From NCBI GenBank assembly GCA_041665305.1, contig JBAYJD010000018.1, positions 1 to 50,679 on the forward strand: a stretch of DNA of 50,679 nucleotides, given 5' to 3'. The translations under genes were made by a program, and so were the position numbers. Below are positions 25,318 through 34,143 of this stretch, piece by piece; positions within the stretch are counted from its first letter, which is position 1; each line of letters opens with the position of its first letter. A model generated the notes under the pieces. That model was not told the origin of the DNA. It saw only the letters and a list, made by a program, of their open reading frames with translations, and ran no database searches. Source of the DNA: YA12-FULL-51-18 sp041665305 (lineage in GTDB: Bacteria; Elusimicrobiota; Elusimicrobia; Elusimicrobiales; UBA9959).

Positions 25318-26492
25318 CTCTCCACGCACATCGCCACGCCCATGCCCCCGCCGATGCAGAGCGTAGCCAGGCCTTTTTTGGCGTTGCGCCGTTTCATTTC
25401 ATGCAGCAGGGTGATCAATATCCGGGCGCCGCTCGCCCCTATAGGGTGGCCAAGGGCGATGGCGCCGCCGTTGACATTCACGATCTCCGGGTCGAATTCA
25501 AGCTCCCTCGCCACCGCCAGGGCCTGCGCGGCGAAAGCCTCGTTGGCTTCTATCAGTTCCAGATCGGAAACTTTCCAGCCGGCTTTTTTAAGCGCCAGCC
25601 GCACGGCTTCCACGGGGCCTATGCCCATGAGGGCGGGGTCGGTGCCGTGCCAGCCGTAGGAAACTATCCTGGCCGCGGGGGTCCAGCCGTATTTTTTTGC
25701 CATTTCAGCGGAAGAAACGAGCGTCGCCGCCGCGCCGTCGTTGATGCCGGAAGAGTTGGCCGCGGTGACCGTGCCGTCCTTTTTAAAGGCGGGGCGCAGC
25801 CTGGCCGCTTTTTCCAGGGTGGCGCCTGTTTTTATGAATTCGTCCCTGTCGAAAACCACGGGGTCGCCTTTTTTCTGCGGGATGATAACGGGGACTATCT
25901 CGTCCCTGAATTTTCCGTCCTTGGTCGCCTTCTCCGCCTTGACCTGCGATTCCACTGCGAACTTGTCCTGCTCCTCCCTGGTGATCCCGTATTTGGCCGC
26001 CAGATTCTCGGCGGTGACGCCCATGTGGTAATTATTGAAGATGTCCCAGAGCCCGTCGGTTATCATGGTGTCGATCAGTTCGCCGTTGCCCATCTTATAG
26101 CCGAAACGGGCGCTCTTAAGCGCGTAAGGGGCGTTGCTCATGGATTCCGTGCCGCCCGCGAGGATCAGCCCGGAATCCCCCGCTTTTACGGCCTGCGCGG
26201 CCAGGGCCACCGCTCTGAGGCCCGAACCGCAGACCATGTTGATGGTCATGGCGGTTTTTTCCCTGGGCAGGCCCGCGCCGATAGCCGCCTGCCGGGCGAT
26301 GTTCTGGCCTTGGGCGGTCTGGAGGATGTTGCCCAGAATGACCTCGTCGACCTCGCCGGGGTCCAGCCTGCTTTTCTTGATCAGTTCCGAAAGCACCAGT
26401 TTCCCAAGTTCCACGCTGGAATGAGCCGCCAGCGAGCCGCCGAAACTGCCTATAGCCGTTCTTACCCCGTCTACGACAAAAACTTCTTTCAT
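25314..26492 (-). CDS. atoB: Acetyl-CoA C-acetyltransferase (thiolase)
   Basis: A 392-residue cytosolic thiolase. The acyl-accepting Cys88 lies in NMVCGSGLRAV, His349 in ALGHPIGASG, and the second catalytic Cys379 in ATLCIGGGMG; GGTESMSNAPY is also typical. It cleaves acetoacetyl-CoA with CoA into two acetyl-CoA, or runs in reverse. It overlaps the aminotransferase stop as ATGA and so is translated with it. In this gene set the forward cleavage fits: acetoacetyl-CoA can come both from the CoA transferase and from transamination of 3-aminobutyryl-CoA. Confidence 0.95.
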   Translation of the reverse strand: MKEVFVVDGVRTAIGSFGGSLAAHSSVELGKLVLSELIKKSRLDPGEVDEVILGNILQTAQGQNIARQAAIGAGLPREKTAMTINMVCGSGLRAVALAAQAVKAGDSGLILAGGTESMSNAPYALKSARFGYKMGNGELIDTMITDGLWDIFNNYHMGVTAENLAAKYGITREEQDKFAVESQVKAEKATKDGKFRDEIVPVIIPQKKGDPVVFDRDEFIKTGATLEKAARLRPAFKKDGTVTAANSSGINDGAAATLVSSAEMAKKYGWTPAARIVSYGWHGTDPALMGIGPVEAVRLALKKAGWKVSDLELIEANEAFAAQALAVARELEFDPEIVNVNGGAIALGHPIGASGARILITLLHEMKRRNAKKGLATLCIGGGMGVAMCVER

Positions 26493-27739
26493 ATATTATC
26501 TCCTCTTTTAGTTGCTGCCAGGGACTCGCCTATCATGTCCGCCGCGCGGGACAGGTCCGCCGCCGAATGCCTGTAGGCGATGTAGCCGTGGTGGTAGGGC
26601 TGGAGGAACACTTTGCGGCGGATGAGGTGCGTGTAGAACGCATTACGCAGCTTCTTGTAATTCCCCTGCGGATCCTTATCGAAGGTGATGTAGGGCATCC
26701 AGGGCGCGCCGGAAAGCCGGCAGGGCAGGCCGCTGGTTTTTATGTGCTTCCTTATTTTTTTAGCGAAATTCTCCCCCCGTTGTTTAATCACTTCCAGGAC
26801 TTTGTCGCGTTCCAGTATTTCAATGGTCTTCAGGGAGGCGACCATGGAGGTGCTGTTCGGGAAGTAGGTGGAACTTACGAAAACTTTCTGGGTCAGCATG
26901 TCCATTATATCCCTGCGTCCGACAAGCATGCTGATGTCGTAGCCGTTGGCCATGGCCTTGCCGAAAACGGACAGATGAGGCGTCACCTTAAAAAGCTTCT
27001 GGGCTCCGCCGAGGTCGACGCGGAAGCCGCTGCGTATTTCATCGAAGATCAGCACCGCGCCGTATTTTTCCGCCAGGGCCTTGACGCCTTCAAGAAAGCC
27101 CGGTTTTGGCATCTCCACCTCGTGGGCCAGCGGGTGGCCGACCGGGGTGACGATGATGCCGGCGGTGTCGGAACCGTGGGTTTTCAGCAGCTCTTCAAGG
27201 CTTTCCAGGTCGTTATAGCGGAATTCAAAAATATCCTCGTAGGTCTTAGGGAGCACTCCGCCTTTGACTTCCACGCACCAGTCATGCCAGCCGTGATAGC
27301 CGCAGCGCAGGATCTTGGCCCGGCCGGTGAAGCCGCGGGCCGTGCGCACCGCGAGCGTGGTGGCGTCGGAGCCGGTCTTTACGAACACCGCCTTCTCCGC
27401 CGAAGGTATCAGGCTGACAACCTTTTTTGCCAGCGTGTTCTGGACTTCCTGGACCAGCGACATGCAGAAGCCCTTGTTCCTGATCTGGGCTATGACGGCG
27501 TTGTCTAGTTCCTTTTCGCGGTGGCCGATGATGATGGGCCCGTAGGCGCAGAGCATATCCAGATATTCGTTGCCGTCGGCGTCTATGACCTTGCCGCCCT
27601 TGGCCGAGTCGAAAAATATCGGGTATTCCCCCGGCACGAAGTTGTAAGGGCGGCGGATGCCCATCATGCCGCCGGGTATGAGTTCCTGCGCTTCCCTGTA
27701 AAGCCGTTCCGAATTCTCCAGTTTCAAATGCTCAGCCAT
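26489..27739 (-). CDS. Class III aminotransferase, candidate 3-aminobutyryl-CoA transaminase
   Basis: A 416-residue PLP enzyme of the fold-type I, class III group, near glutamate-1-semialdehyde aminomutase in style. The PLP Lys261 lies in LSVFGKAMANGYDISM, Asp233 in LIFDEIRSGFR, and the phosphate loop in VKTGSDATTLAVR. From established knowledge, lysine fermentation usually removes the amino group of 3-aminobutyryl-CoA with the lyase Kal, whereas a CoA-ester beta-transaminase replaces it in the Cloacimonadota pathway. Kal is not in this window, and this gene lies between kamE and a thiolase that it overlaps, so that role is the best inference. An ordinary beta- or omega-amino acid transaminase is the alternative. 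AGGAG precedes the ATG. Confidence 0.8.
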   Translation of the reverse strand: MAEHLKLENSERLYREAQELIPGGMMGIRRPYNFVPGEYPIFFDSAKGGKVIDADGNEYLDMLCAYGPIIIGHREKELDNAVIAQIRNKGFCMSLVQEVQNTLAKKVVSLIPSAEKAVFVKTGSDATTLAVRTARGFTGRAKILRCGYHGWHDWCVEVKGGVLPKTYEDIFEFRYNDLESLEELLKTHGSDTAGIIVTPVGHPLAHEVEMPKPGFLEGVKALAEKYGAVLIFDEIRSGFRVDLGGAQKLFKVTPHLSVFGKAMANGYDISMLVGRRDIMDMLTQKVFVSSTYFPNSTSMVASLKTIEILERDKVLEVIKQRGENFAKKIRKHIKTSGLPCRLSGAPWMPYITFDKDPQGNYKKLRNAFYTHLIRRKVFLQPYHHGYIAYRHSAADLSRAADMIGESLAATKRGDNI

Positions 27740-27824
27740 GGTAGGTCTCCTGTCTTCCGTTTGCGGGGCGCGGGCGGGATTTCGTGATTTCCCGCCCGGC
27801 CGCTCTTCGCTATGCGCCGGGCCG

Positions 27825-28559
27825 TCAGCGGCCGCCCAGCCGTTCCTGCAATTTCTTCACTACGAAGGTCGCCACATGTTCCGCGTAGGTGCCGGAGCCG
27901 AAGCCCGCGTCGTAGCCCAGTTCGCAGGCCGTTTTGTTGTTGACCCTGGGGCCGCCGACCACCATTATGAATTTATCGCGGAGTTTCTCGGCTTCCGCCA
28001 GTTCTATGAGTTCCGTCAAGTTCTTTATGTGGACGTCCTTCTGGGTCACGATCTGCGAAACCAGGATGGCGTCCGCCTTCACCTGTTTGGCGTACTCAAG
28101 GAGCTTTTCATTGGGCACCTGCGAGCCCAGGTTGAAAGCCTCTATCATAGGGTAGCGCTCCAGGCCGAAATGATGGTTGTAGCCCTTCATGTTCATGATG
28201 GCGTCTATGCCCACGGTGTGCGCGTCCGAACCGGTGCAGGCGCCGACTATGACGATCTTGCGCCTGAAGGTCGTTTTTATAAAAGCGCCGACCTCGTCCA
28301 TGGACAGGCATTTCTCCACCGCTTCGGCGTATTCCACCTTGTCGTAGTCCAGGGAAACCTCGGTCCTGGCGTAGGCCACGAAAAAAGTGAAATCATCCGA
28401 CATGGCGGCGGCGTGGACGATCTCGGCGCGTTTGAAACCGAGCTTCTGCACATAGAGCTTCGCCGCCTCCCTGGCCTTGCCGCCGCAGGGTATGGGCAGG
28501 GTGAAGGAAAGCTGCACCGCGCCGTCGTCCAAAGTGTCGCCGTAAGGTTTGATGAACAT
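27825..28559 (-). CDS. kamE: Lysine 5,6-aminomutase, beta (B12-binding) subunit
   Basis: A 244-residue cobalamin subunit. The base-off motif D112-x-H114-x2-G117 (GSDAHTVGID) places His114 as the cobalt ligand, and Lys125 (MNMKGY), eleven residues on, matches the Lys that links PLP in the resting enzyme. The rest forms the Rossmann B12 domain (ADAILVSQIVTQKD, FIMVVGGPRV). With KamD it moves the terminal amino group of beta-lysine from C6 to C5. AGGAG precedes the start, 20 bases after kamD. Confidence 0.96.
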   Translation of the reverse strand: MFIKPYGDTLDDGAVQLSFTLPIPCGGKAREAAKLYVQKLGFKRAEIVHAAAMSDDFTFFVAYARTEVSLDYDKVEYAEAVEKCLSMDEVGAFIKTTFRRKIVIVGACTGSDAHTVGIDAIMNMKGYNHHFGLERYPMIEAFNLGSQVPNEKLLEYAKQVKADAILVSQIVTQKDVHIKNLTELIELAEAEKLRDKFIMVVGGPRVNNKTACELGYDAGFGSGTYAEHVATFVVKKLQERLGGR

Positions 28560-28579
28560 AGGTCTCCTGAAAGTCCGTT

Positions 28580-30145
28580 TTACTTCGCGATCTTCAATTT
28601 TTTCTTTAAATAGTCTTCCACCGGATTATAGTAACCGGGGGATTTTTCAAAGACGCCGTCAAAGCCTTTTCCGCCGTTGCGGGGCCGCTTGATGTCGGCG
28701 AACATGCCGGTCTCTATCGCGTCGAAAAGGCCGCGTCCGGCCACCTCCGCCAGCATAGCTATGGTCTCGTCCAGCACCGCTTTTGCGCGCCCGACCATGA
28801 TGCCGTTCTTTTTGAATTCTACCTCGTTGAAAAAATCGGCGATATTGTTGTGCACATACAGCGCGTTCTCGATGGCGAGGGCGCGGTCCTGGAGGTAGGG
28901 CGTGTGGATAGCCTCGGTCAGCATCCCCAGCAGCTCTATCGACTGGTTGGTGGCTTTGGAGACGAAGTTGAACAGCGTGTTCATGGCGTAACCCTTGAAA
29001 ATATTCCCCGTCATGAACTTGGTCGGGGGCATGTATTTAAGCGGGTGCCCGGGAAAGATCTCCCTGGCCATGAGCGCCTGGGCGTATTCGTAGAGAAAGC
29101 CGTTCTTCGTGTCCGGGTTTATCTCGAAGGCGTGGCCCAGCCCCATCAGCCGTTCCGGCATCCCGGCGCTTTTGGCGAACTGCTCGTTGATGAGCTGGGA
29201 GGCCAGCACCGTATGGGCTTTCTCTATGGCGTCCGAGGTCGTAAGATAATTGTCCTCTCCCGTGTTGATGACGATGTCCGCCGCGGTGTTGATCATCCGG
29301 GAGAAGAACTGGTCCGTAAAAGTGCGGTACATGTTGATGTCGCGGAAAAGTATCCCGTACATCGAATCGTTGAGCATCATGTCCAGCCTTTCCATGGCGC
29401 CCATGGCGGCTATCTCCGGCATGCACAGGCCCGAGCAGTAGTTGACCAGGCGGATATAACGATTTTCCTGCGCGCCCGCCGCGTCCAGGGCCGAACGCAT
29501 TATGCGGAAGTTCTCCTGGGTGGCGTAGGTTCCGCCGAAGCCTTCGGTGGTCGCGCCGTAGGGCACATAATCCAGGAGGCTCTGGGCCGTGGTGCGGATG
29601 ACCGCTATGATATCGGCGCCCTGCAGCGCGGCCGCCCGGGCCTGTTTGACGTCTTCGTAGATGTTCCCGGTGGCCACGATGACATAGATCAGCGGAGCTT
29701 TGGCTTTGTCCGCGCCCTCCTTCAGTTTGCGGGCGCGGTGCGCGACATTGGCCGAGAGGCGCTTGTCCAGGCCCGCCGTCAGTTCGGCGGCTTTTGCGCG
29801 TATTCTTTTTTCGTCGGTCGGCTCTATTTTCGAAATGTCCAGGCCGCCGGCTATCTCTTTGTTGAGCTCTTCGGGCGGTTTCGAAAGTTTTACCAGGGCG
29901 TTGATGTAATGCCTGGCCGCGCCGTCCGCGAGCGTTCCGGCGCATTGTTCGGCCGCGAGATTGGGGACCGGCGCCCCGTCGGAGTTGGCTCCGTCGGCGC
30001 CCAGGAGCCGCAGGGTCGCGCGCTCTATGGTTACGGTCGTGTGGCCGTCTATAAACTCCTGCACGGGCCCTGTCACTTCTCGCGCCAGCGCGCGGGCCTT
30101 GTTGATCTTGGTCTTTGAAAGTCCCAGTTTTGATCCGGTCGCCAT
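28580..30145 (-). CDS. kamD: Lysine 5,6-aminomutase, alpha subunit
   Basis: A 521-residue TIM-barrel subunit that binds PLP, adenosylcobalamin and substrate with KamE. Typical stretches are KLGLSKTKINKARALA at the N-terminus, YVPYGATTEGFGGTYATQEN in the middle, NYCSGLCMPEIAAMGAMERL and the C-terminal FADIKRPRNGGKG. The length matches the family. It starts one base after the stop of the MutS-like gene, so the two are tightly coupled. The beta subunit gene follows. Confidence 0.96.
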   Translation of the reverse strand: MATGSKLGLSKTKINKARALAREVTGPVQEFIDGHTTVTIERATLRLLGADGANSDGAPVPNLAAEQCAGTLADGAARHYINALVKLSKPPEELNKEIAGGLDISKIEPTDEKRIRAKAAELTAGLDKRLSANVAHRARKLKEGADKAKAPLIYVIVATGNIYEDVKQARAAALQGADIIAVIRTTAQSLLDYVPYGATTEGFGGTYATQENFRIMRSALDAAGAQENRYIRLVNYCSGLCMPEIAAMGAMERLDMMLNDSMYGILFRDINMYRTFTDQFFSRMINTAADIVINTGEDNYLTTSDAIEKAHTVLASQLINEQFAKSAGMPERLMGLGHAFEINPDTKNGFLYEYAQALMAREIFPGHPLKYMPPTKFMTGNIFKGYAMNTLFNFVSKATNQSIELLGMLTEAIHTPYLQDRALAIENALYVHNNIADFFNEVEFKKNGIMVGRAKAVLDETIAMLAEVAGRGLFDAIETGMFADIKRPRNGGKGFDGVFEKSPGYYNPVEDYLKKKLKIAK

Positions 30146-30146
30146 A

Positions 30147-31775
30147 TTATTCGCTCCTGCCGCCCTCTGCGGGTTTTGTTTTGCCCGCGGCGGCCATAAA
30201 ATCCCGGGCGCGGTCTATGATGCGGCCGTTCACGCCGAGTATCCCGGCTATCTTTATAGCGTCGTGGATGCCGCCGCCCGGCCCGGTATCGTTCGTTATC
30301 TCATAATCCATGAACTTGTTCAGCATCTTAAGCTTTTCGGTAAGTTCCACGGGCGTCCTGCCGAGGAAATAGGCGCTGAACGCCGCGTTATCAAAGCCTT
30401 TCATCCTGAGGAAGGCGGCGTTCCTCCTGGGCGCCAGGCGCGCGAAATGGGTGGCGATAAAAGCCAGCACCTGCTCATTGCCGCAAAAATCCTCGCTTAT
30501 GGCGGACAGCAGGGCGGCGGCCTCGTCGGAATTGGTGGTTTTGGCGAATTCGTCCATGAAGATCAGGCACGGTTTGCCGGTGTCGGCGTAGGCCCGCACG
30601 AAGGCGTTCATCTCAAGTCCGAAACTGCTGAGGCCTTCGGCCCGCCCCGTTTCCTCGTCCCCCGCCACATGGACCTTCGCGTACACGCAGGTGTCATACG
30701 CTTCAGCCGGCACAAAGAAACCGGTCTGCGCGAGCAGCTGCGTGAATGCCAGGGTTTTAAGGGCCACGGTCTTGCCGCCCATGTTGGAACCGCGCAGGAT
30801 ATTCACCCGTCTGGAAAATTTGAAGGAGAACGGCGTGTATTTCAGCTTCAGGGCTTTCAGCCGCGTCTCCAGCGGTATGAACCGCGCGTTCTTCAGCGCC
30901 GGGGGCGACGGGAATTTTTTCAGTCCGGGCCGCGTCATGCCGTATTCAAGCGCCAGGCGCGCCTTGGCCAGAAGCACATCGGCGCGTTCCACGGCCTGGA
31001 GGTAGCCCGCGACCGGCTCCTTTTCCTTTTTGATCAGCGCGGAGAGTTCCCTGAGAACTTTTTGTTCCGCGGCCCGCTCTTCGGCATGGAGTTTCTCCTT
31101 GACGGCCGTAAGTTCCAGATAGGCGGGCCCGAAGATGGGCCTGGCGATGACGCCGGCCGAATCGTAGGCCTCAAAAAAGAGGTCCGGCGAGCCGTAAGCT
31201 TTGCGGGCGCGCGCCTCGTCCACCACCAGAAATTCGCGTTTGGTGAAATCCAGGTCGTAGGTCTTGCAAATGCCTTTAAGCTTCTCCTCCCTGATGCGCG
31301 CGAGCTCCGCGCCGGCCGCGGTGAGCTTTTCGCGCGCCGTTTTGAGTTCCGGCGCGTAGGCGTCGGCCAGATGGAACGATTCCCCCGCTCCTCCGAGGTT
31401 CAGCGTGTTCAGGAGTTCGTCCGAGCGCCAGACCGCCGCAAGAGGCTTGCGGATCTCCGAAGGCAGGGCGGCGAAGGCGGCCTTGGTATTGGAGAGGAAT
31501 TTTTTAAAAAGAAAGATCTCGGCGGCGTTCAGGACCCGCGGCGGGTCCTCCGGCATGACCGGCATGTTCTTCAGGTGGAATTCCAGCCGGTCGGCCTGAA
31601 CGCGGCTTTTCTTTATGAAAGCGATAAAGCGCTCGGTCAGGTCGTACTCCCGGTTCAGGGTTTCCGCCGAGTCATAAAAGGGGAGCGCCGCCCGGGCCAG
31701 CCTGCCGTAAGGCGTGAGCGGCCTGTAAAAGGCGTAAAAGGCGTCGAATTCCGCGAAAATAAAAGCCTTGTCCAT
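30147..31775 (-). CDS. MutS-family ATPase of the lysine cluster
   Basis: A 542-residue protein with the MutS C-terminal ATPase but no mismatch-recognition domain. Walker A is GSNMGGKT (329-336), Walker B CLIFMDEFAKTTNSDE with D408 and E409, and the late His motif ATHFARL. The N-terminal 300 residues are mostly helical. Homologues sit beside kamD/kamE in known lysine fermenters (often called kamB or kamC). From this position it may be a reactivation or assembly factor for the B12 aminomutase rather than a DNA repair enzyme. ATG 31775 is chosen because it lies one base after the preceding stop, although the frame is open for 28 more codons. Confidence 0.85.
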   Translation of the reverse strand: MDKAFIFAEFDAFYAFYRPLTPYGRLARAALPFYDSAETLNREYDLTERFIAFIKKSRVQADRLEFHLKNMPVMPEDPPRVLNAAEIFLFKKFLSNTKAAFAALPSEIRKPLAAVWRSDELLNTLNLGGAGESFHLADAYAPELKTAREKLTAAGAELARIREEKLKGICKTYDLDFTKREFLVVDEARARKAYGSPDLFFEAYDSAGVIARPIFGPAYLELTAVKEKLHAEERAAEQKVLRELSALIKKEKEPVAGYLQAVERADVLLAKARLALEYGMTRPGLKKFPSPPALKNARFIPLETRLKALKLKYTPFSFKFSRRVNILRGSNMGGKTVALKTLAFTQLLAQTGFFVPAEAYDTCVYAKVHVAGDEETGRAEGLSSFGLEMNAFVRAYADTGKPCLIFMDEFAKTTNSDEAAALLSAISEDFCGNEQVLAFIATHFARLAPRRNAAFLRMKGFDNAAFSAYFLGRTPVELTEKLKMLNKFMDYEITNDTGPGGGIHDAIKIAGILGVNGRIIDRARDFMAAAGKTKPAEGGRSE

Positions 31776-31776
31776 A

Positions 31777-32667
31777 TTATGCCGTGTAAGGATTAAAGAC
31801 CAGTTTGGCTTCAAGTCCGGGAAGGTCCAGTTTCCGGAGGAAGTCGTCCTTCGACACATTGTATAAATTGACGATAAGCGCCGACAGCTCCGGCTTCATG
31901 GCGAAATAGACGGCGTATTTTTTCACGAGTCCGGCCCATTCCGCGTGCGTGATAAAAAGTTTGGTAGGATCCTCGAAGACCAGTTCTTTATCCGTTTTCA
32001 GCAGCCCCTCCAGCTTGGTCTTTGTCACCGCCCCGGGGACCAGCGCCCTGCCGCCCTGGCGCAGGATCGTCCCGCCTTCGGTCGCGAAGAGGCTCTCGCA
32101 ATTGGAATATGTCGGGGCTTTGGAGGCCGCATATATAAGTTTTATGGCGTCGAGAGCCGATTGCAGATTTTCCGGCTCCACCCTGGCCACATAAACCAGC
32201 CGGGCTTTTTTATGGGAGGCCGCCTGCGTCATCCGGTCCACCGCCCCGTCAACCAGTATGGTCGAGGCCTTGTGTTTTTCAAGGTCGGACAGGATCGCGG
32301 AGAGCTGCGTGTTGTTCTCCGGGCCGGTGAGCTCCACGCGCCCCTCGCGCAGCGCGCGCAGCAGGACCAGCCTTCCCAGCGCGGTTCTGGCGGGATAAAC
32401 ATTAAGGACTTCGAAGGAGGCCTCGCTTGCGGGCAGGGTCGTTTCCGCCGTTACCAGCAGATCTCCTTTTTGGGCGCGGATCTGGGGTTTCGGATGGCCG
32501 AACACCGCGTCCGACCGCTCCCCGTCTACGCCCACGCTCAGGTAGGCCACGCCGGTCCCCGGACGCAGGCTCTCAAGCGCGTAGTTCAGAAACGCCGTCT
32601 TGCCGGCGTTCTTCTTTGAGCCGACAATAAAGGTCACCCTGTCTTTAAGCGTTGCGGCGATATTCAT
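31777..32667 (-). CDS. P-loop protein of the lysine cluster
   Basis: A 296-residue cytosolic protein with an N-terminal Walker A, GSKKNAGKT (16-24). A following ILVDGAVDRM may act as Walker B. The middle part contains VYPARTALGRLVLLRALREG; the rest has no motif I know. It precedes the MutS-like ATPase and kamDE as in other lysine fermenters (where the pair is called kamB/kamC), suggesting a joint role in handling the B12/PLP enzyme. ATG 32667 is preferred: the frame's earlier TTG at 32685 lies inside a repeat palindrome. There is no Shine-Dalgarno sequence; a TATAAT overlaps the ATG. Confidence 0.75.
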   Translation of the reverse strand: MNIAATLKDRVTFIVGSKKNAGKTAFLNYALESLRPGTGVAYLSVGVDGERSDAVFGHPKPQIRAQKGDLLVTAETTLPASEASFEVLNVYPARTALGRLVLLRALREGRVELTGPENNTQLSAILSDLEKHKASTILVDGAVDRMTQAASHKKARLVYVARVEPENLQSALDAIKLIYAASKAPTYSNCESLFATEGGTILRQGGRALVPGAVTKTKLEGLLKTDKELVFEDPTKLFITHAEWAGLVKKYAVYFAMKPELSALIVNLYNVSKDDFLRKLDLPGLEAKLVFNPYTA

Positions 32668-32669
32668 TA

Positions 32670-32836
32670 TAAATTTTTGCGGCAAAAAATTATGCCATAC
32701 CCCGCCCTAAAGGGCGGGGTCACCTTGCGGTAAAAGGGAGTTTGGCGGAGAAATAAATTTCCCCCTCAAACTCCGGCATGGGGATGGATAAAACCCCGTG
32801 CCGGGTGCGATAAAATGCCGTCTTGCGACATTTTAT
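32670..32836. repeat. Long copy (B) of the modular palindromic repeat
   Basis: The modules follow the same order as at 911-1067. First is an A/T palindrome around TTTTTGCGGCAAAAA (32670-32690). Next is ACCCCGCCC / GGGCGGGGT with a TAAA loop (32699-32720). Then come GGAGTTTG / CAAACTCC (about 32738-32774), GGCATGGGG / CCCCGTGCC (32775-32803) and finally ATAAAATGCCG / CGACATTTTAT (32810-32836). It fills the whole gap between kamA and the P-loop gene. Its last bases contain the kamA stop codon. Confidence 0.75.
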
Positions 32837-34104
32837 TTTCCGCGGCGCCGTTTGTTGCGGGACAGCTGCGCGGGTTCCAGCGTGAGCAGCTCTCCGTTCA
32901 GGAGGCGCGCCACGCCGTCTGTCGGCTTGTATTTCTCGTCCCCGCAATATTCGCAGGTCCGGCAGTCCGAGGCGTAGCCCGCGGGCTCGGTATAAGTGGT
33001 TATGACCCCTTCGTAATTGCGCAGCACCACGCGTTTTTCCGACATGGAGATAAGATAGGTCGGCATGACGGGCGTCTTGCCCCCGCCGCCGGGAGCGTCC
33101 ACCACAAAGGTGGGCACCGCCATGCCTGTGGTGTGGCCGCGGAGGTTCTCTATGATCTCTATGCCTTTGGAGACCGGCGTCCTGAAGTGGCTTATGCCCG
33201 TGGACAGGTCGCACTGGTAGAGGTAATAGGGTTTTACGCGCGCCATTAAAAGTTCGTGGACCAGCCGTTTCATGGTCTGGGGGCAGTCGTTCACGCCCCG
33301 CAGCAGCACGCTCTGGTTGCCGACCGGGATGCCGGCGTCGGCAAGTTTCGCGCAGGCGCGGGCGGCCTCGGCGGTCATTTCCTTCGGGTGATTGAAATGA
33401 GTGTTCAGATAGATGGGATGGTATTTCTTAAGCATCCCGACCAGGTCGTCGGTGATCCTCATCGGCATGACCACCGGAGTGCGGCTGCCTATGCGGATGA
33501 TCTCCACATGGTCTATGGCGCGCAGGCGGCTGATGACGGCCTCAAGGGCCGTGTCGCTCAGCACCAGCGGGTCTCCGCCTGAGATAAGCACATCGCGCAC
33601 GGCCTTGTTCCCGCGTATGTAGTCTATGGCCTTGTCCAGGTTGGCGGCCGCCATATGCACATCTTCAAAACCCACAAAGCGCCGGCGGGTGCAATGGCGG
33701 CAGTTCATGGAACAGATATTGGTGACCAGCAGCAGCACGCGGTCCGGGTAGCGGTGCGTAAGTCCCGGCACGGGCGAGTCCACATCCTCATGCAGCGGAT
33801 CGGAGAGGTCGGAGGGGTCTTCGTTCAGTTCCAGGGCCTGCGGTACGGCCTGAAGCCTGACGGGGCAATTCCTGTCTTCCTTGTCCATCAGCGCGGCGTA
33901 GTAGGGGGTGATGGCCATGGTGAATTTTTTAAGGCACTTCTTGAGCTCCTCTTTTTCCGAAGCTCCGAGCCCGGCGACTTTATCCAGGGAGGGGATGTCC
34001 TTTATCACATTCTTGAGCTGCCATTTGTAATCGTTCCAGTCGGTTTCCGGCACGTTCTTCCACAGCGGTATTTTTTTATAATCGACGGCTTTGTATCGTT
34101 TCAT
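32833..34104 (-). CDS. kamA: Lysine 2,3-aminomutase
   Basis: A 423-residue radical-SAM/PLP enzyme that converts L-lysine to L-beta-lysine, the first step of the pathway. The iron-sulfur ligands are C131, C135 and C138 (CSMNCRHC). ISGGDPL follows the radical-SAM pattern. PLP Lys343 sits in APGGGGKTPVMPTY, substrate-binding Asp299 in YYLYQCDLSTGISHF, and a Cys-rich zinc site near the end (CRTCEYCG). The ATG at 34104 has GGAGAAACC directly upstream; the longer open frame before it is repeat-derived and was rejected. The stop codon lies within repeat copy B. Confidence 0.97.
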   Translation of the reverse strand: MKRYKAVDYKKIPLWKNVPETDWNDYKWQLKNVIKDIPSLDKVAGLGASEKEELKKCLKKFTMAITPYYAALMDKEDRNCPVRLQAVPQALELNEDPSDLSDPLHEDVDSPVPGLTHRYPDRVLLLVTNICSMNCRHCTRRRFVGFEDVHMAAANLDKAIDYIRGNKAVRDVLISGGDPLVLSDTALEAVISRLRAIDHVEIIRIGSRTPVVMPMRITDDLVGMLKKYHPIYLNTHFNHPKEMTAEAARACAKLADAGIPVGNQSVLLRGVNDCPQTMKRLVHELLMARVKPYYLYQCDLSTGISHFRTPVSKGIEIIENLRGHTTGMAVPTFVVDAPGGGGKTPVMPTYLISMSEKRVVLRNYEGVITTYTEPAGYASDCRTCEYCGDEKYKPTDGVARLLNGELLTLEPAQLSRNKRRRGK

Positions 34105-34113
34105 GGTTTCTCC

Positions 34114-34143
34114 GTAAAATGCCGTATGGCGGCGTTTATTTAC
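34114..34143. repeat. Degenerate copy of the terminal repeat stem
   Basis: GTAAAATGCCG and CGGCGTTTATTTAC form an imperfect stem resembling the last module of the long repeat (ATAAAATGCCG). It fills the short gap between kamA and kdd and overlaps the kdd stop codon. Confidence 0.4.
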
